Positions 4,371 to 5,832 of a stretch of 5,832 nucleotides of DNA are shown here, in pieces. The DNA lies in contig DBCZ01000060.1 in the NCBI GenBank assembly GCA_002293315.1, positions 27,973 through 33,804 on the forward strand. The letters are read 5' to 3'. The notes under the pieces are model-generated. The model was given only the letters and a program-made list of their open reading frames with translations. It was not told the origin of the DNA and searched no databases. Positions within the stretch are counted from its first letter, which is position 1. Every line of letters begins with the position of its first letter. Source of the stretch: Ruminococcaceae bacterium UBA945 (lineage in GTDB: Bacteria; Bacillota; Clostridia; Oscillospirales; Acutalibacteraceae). A program made the position numbers and the translations under genes.

Positions 4371-5832
4371 ATGTTTTCAAGAGCAAGCGGCGTTCTCGTA
4401 CATGTATCAAGCCTTCCGGGAGATTTCGGCATCGGCTGTTTCGGCGAGGACACAAAAAGATTCATTGATTTTTTAAGCGATGCAAAATGCAAATATTGGC
4501 AGGTGCTGCCATTCGGCCCGACAGACGAATGGAATTCGCCGTATGCGAGCATATCCGCTTTTGCCGGAAACCGGAATTTCATTGATTTACAGCAGCTTCA
4601 TGACGAAGGGCTTCTTACAAATGAGGAGCTTGACTCTCAAAAATATGCTAACCCATATGCCGCGGCATATGAATTCCTGGGTATCAACCGCCTGAATGTG
4701 CTTTATAAGGCTTATACACGCCTGAATTCAGAGCAGAAAAAAGCCGTGAAGGCTTTCGCCGATGAGAATTCTCATTGGCTCACTGACTACGCGCTGTATA
4801 TTATTCTCAAGGAGGCAAATCTCGGCAAGGAATGGTATGACTGGAGCGACGACCTCAAGCTTCGCGAGCCCAAAGCTTTAGAGAGGGTGCTTGACGAACA
4901 GCGTGACACGGTGGAATTTATTGAGTTCATTGAATACACATTTTCAAAGCAGTGGAAAAAAATCAAGGAATACGCGAAGCTGAAGAATGTTGAGATAATC
5001 GGAGACTTGCCCATGTATGTCTCCGTGAGCAGTTCAGATGTCTGGAGCAACCGAGAGCAGTTTGACTTAGACGAAGACTGCAAGCCGAAAAACGTCGGCG
5101 GCGTGCCGCCCGATTATTTCAGCGAGTTTGGGCAGAAATGGGGTCAGGCGCTTTATAAATGGGAAGAGATGAAGAAAGACGGCTACTCATGGTGGATGAA
5201 GCGCCTGGAGCTTTCCTTCGATATGTTCGATATAGTAAGGATTGACCATTTTCGTGCTTTTTCAGCATTTTGGTCTATTCCCGCAGAAGCCGAAACAGCC
5301 AAGGAGGGCGAGTGGATAGACGGGCCGAAGATGGATTTCTTCAAGCCTGTGCTCGAGAGATTCGGAGAATCTCGGATTATCGCTGAAGATTTGGGTATAA
5401 TCGACGATGAAGTGGTAAAGCTTGTGAAGCAAACAGGTTTCCCCGGCATGAGAATAATGCAGTTCGGTTTTATGGACAGCACCGACAATCTTCATTTGCC
5501 GCATAATTATCAGAAAAACTGCTTTGCCTACACGGGCACGCATGACAACAGCACCTTGCTCGGCTGGCTGTGGGAGGTAAGCCCGGAAGCCAGAGCATGG
5601 GCGCTTGATTACAGCGGCCATGACGGCACTGACTGGGCAGAAGGAGGCGTACGAAACACCTCATGCAAAGCGATAATCAAAACGCTGTGGGAAAGCCACG
5701 CGAATGTAGTTATTGTGCCGATTCAAGACCTCGGTGGCTATGGAAATGACACCAAGATGAATGTGCCGGGAATCCCCGCAGGAAACTGGGCATTCAGAAT
5801 AAGCCGCGAGCAGCTCGGCCTGCTTGACAAAG
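4371..5832 (+). CDS. malQ: 4-alpha-glucanotransferase (amylomaltase, GH77), 3' end outside window
   Basis: MalQ transfers alpha-1,4-glucan chains between maltodextrins, releasing glucose, in cytoplasmic maltose/starch-oligosaccharide or glycogen metabolism. The frame is open for 487 codons from ATG 4371 to the window edge; the family is usually about 500 aa, so only a short tail is missing. Family landmarks are GVLVHVSSLPGDFGIG near the N-terminus, SPYASISAFAGN, GDLPMY (211-216), GVPPDYFSEFGQKWG, RIDHFRAF with nucleophile D292, IAEDLG with acid/base E339, GTHDNSTLLGW with D392 as transition-state stabiliser, and PIQDLGGYGN then MNVPG near the end. The three catalytic acids are all present at positions nearly identical to those in Thermus amylomaltase. 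The GDLPMY loop continues VSVSSSDVW where relatives often have a VAHDSADVW-like stretch, a mild substitution. The start is fixed by AAAGGAG at 4357-4363, 7 nt upstream. It is transcribed divergently from the sensor/kinase/oxidoreductase operon; shared control is possible but not shown. Confidence 0.96.
   Translation, partial: MFSRASGVLVHVSSLPGDFGIGCFGEDTKRFIDFLSDAKCKYWQVLPFGPTDEWNSPYASISAFAGNRNFIDLQQLHDEGLLTNEELDSQKYANPYAAAYEFLGINRLNVLYKAYTRLNSEQKKAVKAFADENSHWLTDYALYIILKEANLGKEWYDWSDDLKLREPKALERVLDEQRDTVEFIEFIEYTFSKQWKKIKEYAKLKNVEIIGDLPMYVSVSSSDVWSNREQFDLDEDCKPKNVGGVPPDYFSEFGQKWGQALYKWEEMKKDGYSWWMKRLELSFDMFDIVRIDHFRAFSAFWSIPAEAETAKEGEWIDGPKMDFFKPVLERFGESRIIAEDLGIIDDEVVKLVKQTGFPGMRIMQFGFMDSTDNLHLPHNYQKNCFAYTGTHDNSTLLGWLWEVSPEARAWALDYSGHDGTDWAEGGVRNTSCKAIIKTLWESHANVVIVPIQDLGGYGNDTKMNVPGIPAGNWAFRISREQLGLLDK

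Noticed and set aside
4267..4476. 69-codon plus-strand frame starting upstream of malQ
   Set aside because: It overlaps both promoters and the start of malQ in another frame, with no ribosome binding site for its own ATG.
5262..5621. 119-codon minus-strand open frame opposite malQ
   Set aside because: It covers the catalytic region of malQ (D292 to D392), which is fully conserved on the plus strand, so this is a shadow frame.
1..5832. CRISPR array, tRNA, rRNA, insertion sequence or phage genes
   Set aside because: No regularly spaced repeats, cloverleaf-like sequences, transposase or integrase motifs or terminal repeats were seen; nearly all sequence is accounted for by the five main genes.

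Overview
The window looks like chromosomal DNA of a low-to-medium GC Gram-positive bacterium, most likely a gut-type member of the Clostridia. The reasons are a ClpC-type chaperone, strong AGGAGG-like ribosome binding sites, sigma-A-like promoters with extended -10 elements, and a NahK-like sugar kinase typical of gut Firmicutes and bifidobacteria. This placement is inferred from gene content and style; no rRNA or species marker is present.

Layout from left to right. (1) Bases 1-648, plus strand: the C-terminal part of clpC, cut by the window edge inside its second AAA+ module. (2) Bases 649-843: an AT-rich gap between convergent genes. It holds a 32-bp imperfect palindrome, a ribosome binding site followed by a 16-codon reading frame that may be a gene relic, and a perfect 12-bp hairpin that can act as a terminator in both directions. 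(3) Bases 4223 down to 844, minus strand: a compact three-gene operon with gaps of 9 and 17 nt. Its order of transcription is a seven-segment membrane protein with a GHKL histidine-kinase-like domain, a NahK-like anomeric sugar kinase, and a Gfo/Idh/MocA-family oxidoreductase. (4) Bases 4224-4370: a 147-bp divergent control region with one good promoter in each direction. (5) Bases 4371-5832, plus strand: malQ, a GH77 4-alpha-glucanotransferase that runs off the right edge with only a few residues probably missing.

The central theme is carbohydrate use. MalQ rearranges maltodextrins, the kinase probably phosphorylates a free sugar (an N-acetylhexosamine by family precedent), and the oxidoreductase probably acts on a sugar or cyclitol derivative. 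The leading gene of the minus operon is the most unusual item. It has the architecture of an AgrC-like sensor kinase, but no histidine is visible in the dimerisation segment and the glycine-rich ATP lid is degenerate, and no response regulator lies beside it. It may therefore be a non-catalytic membrane sensor or partner protein. clpC is a housekeeping neighbour separated by the terminator and is probably unrelated in function.
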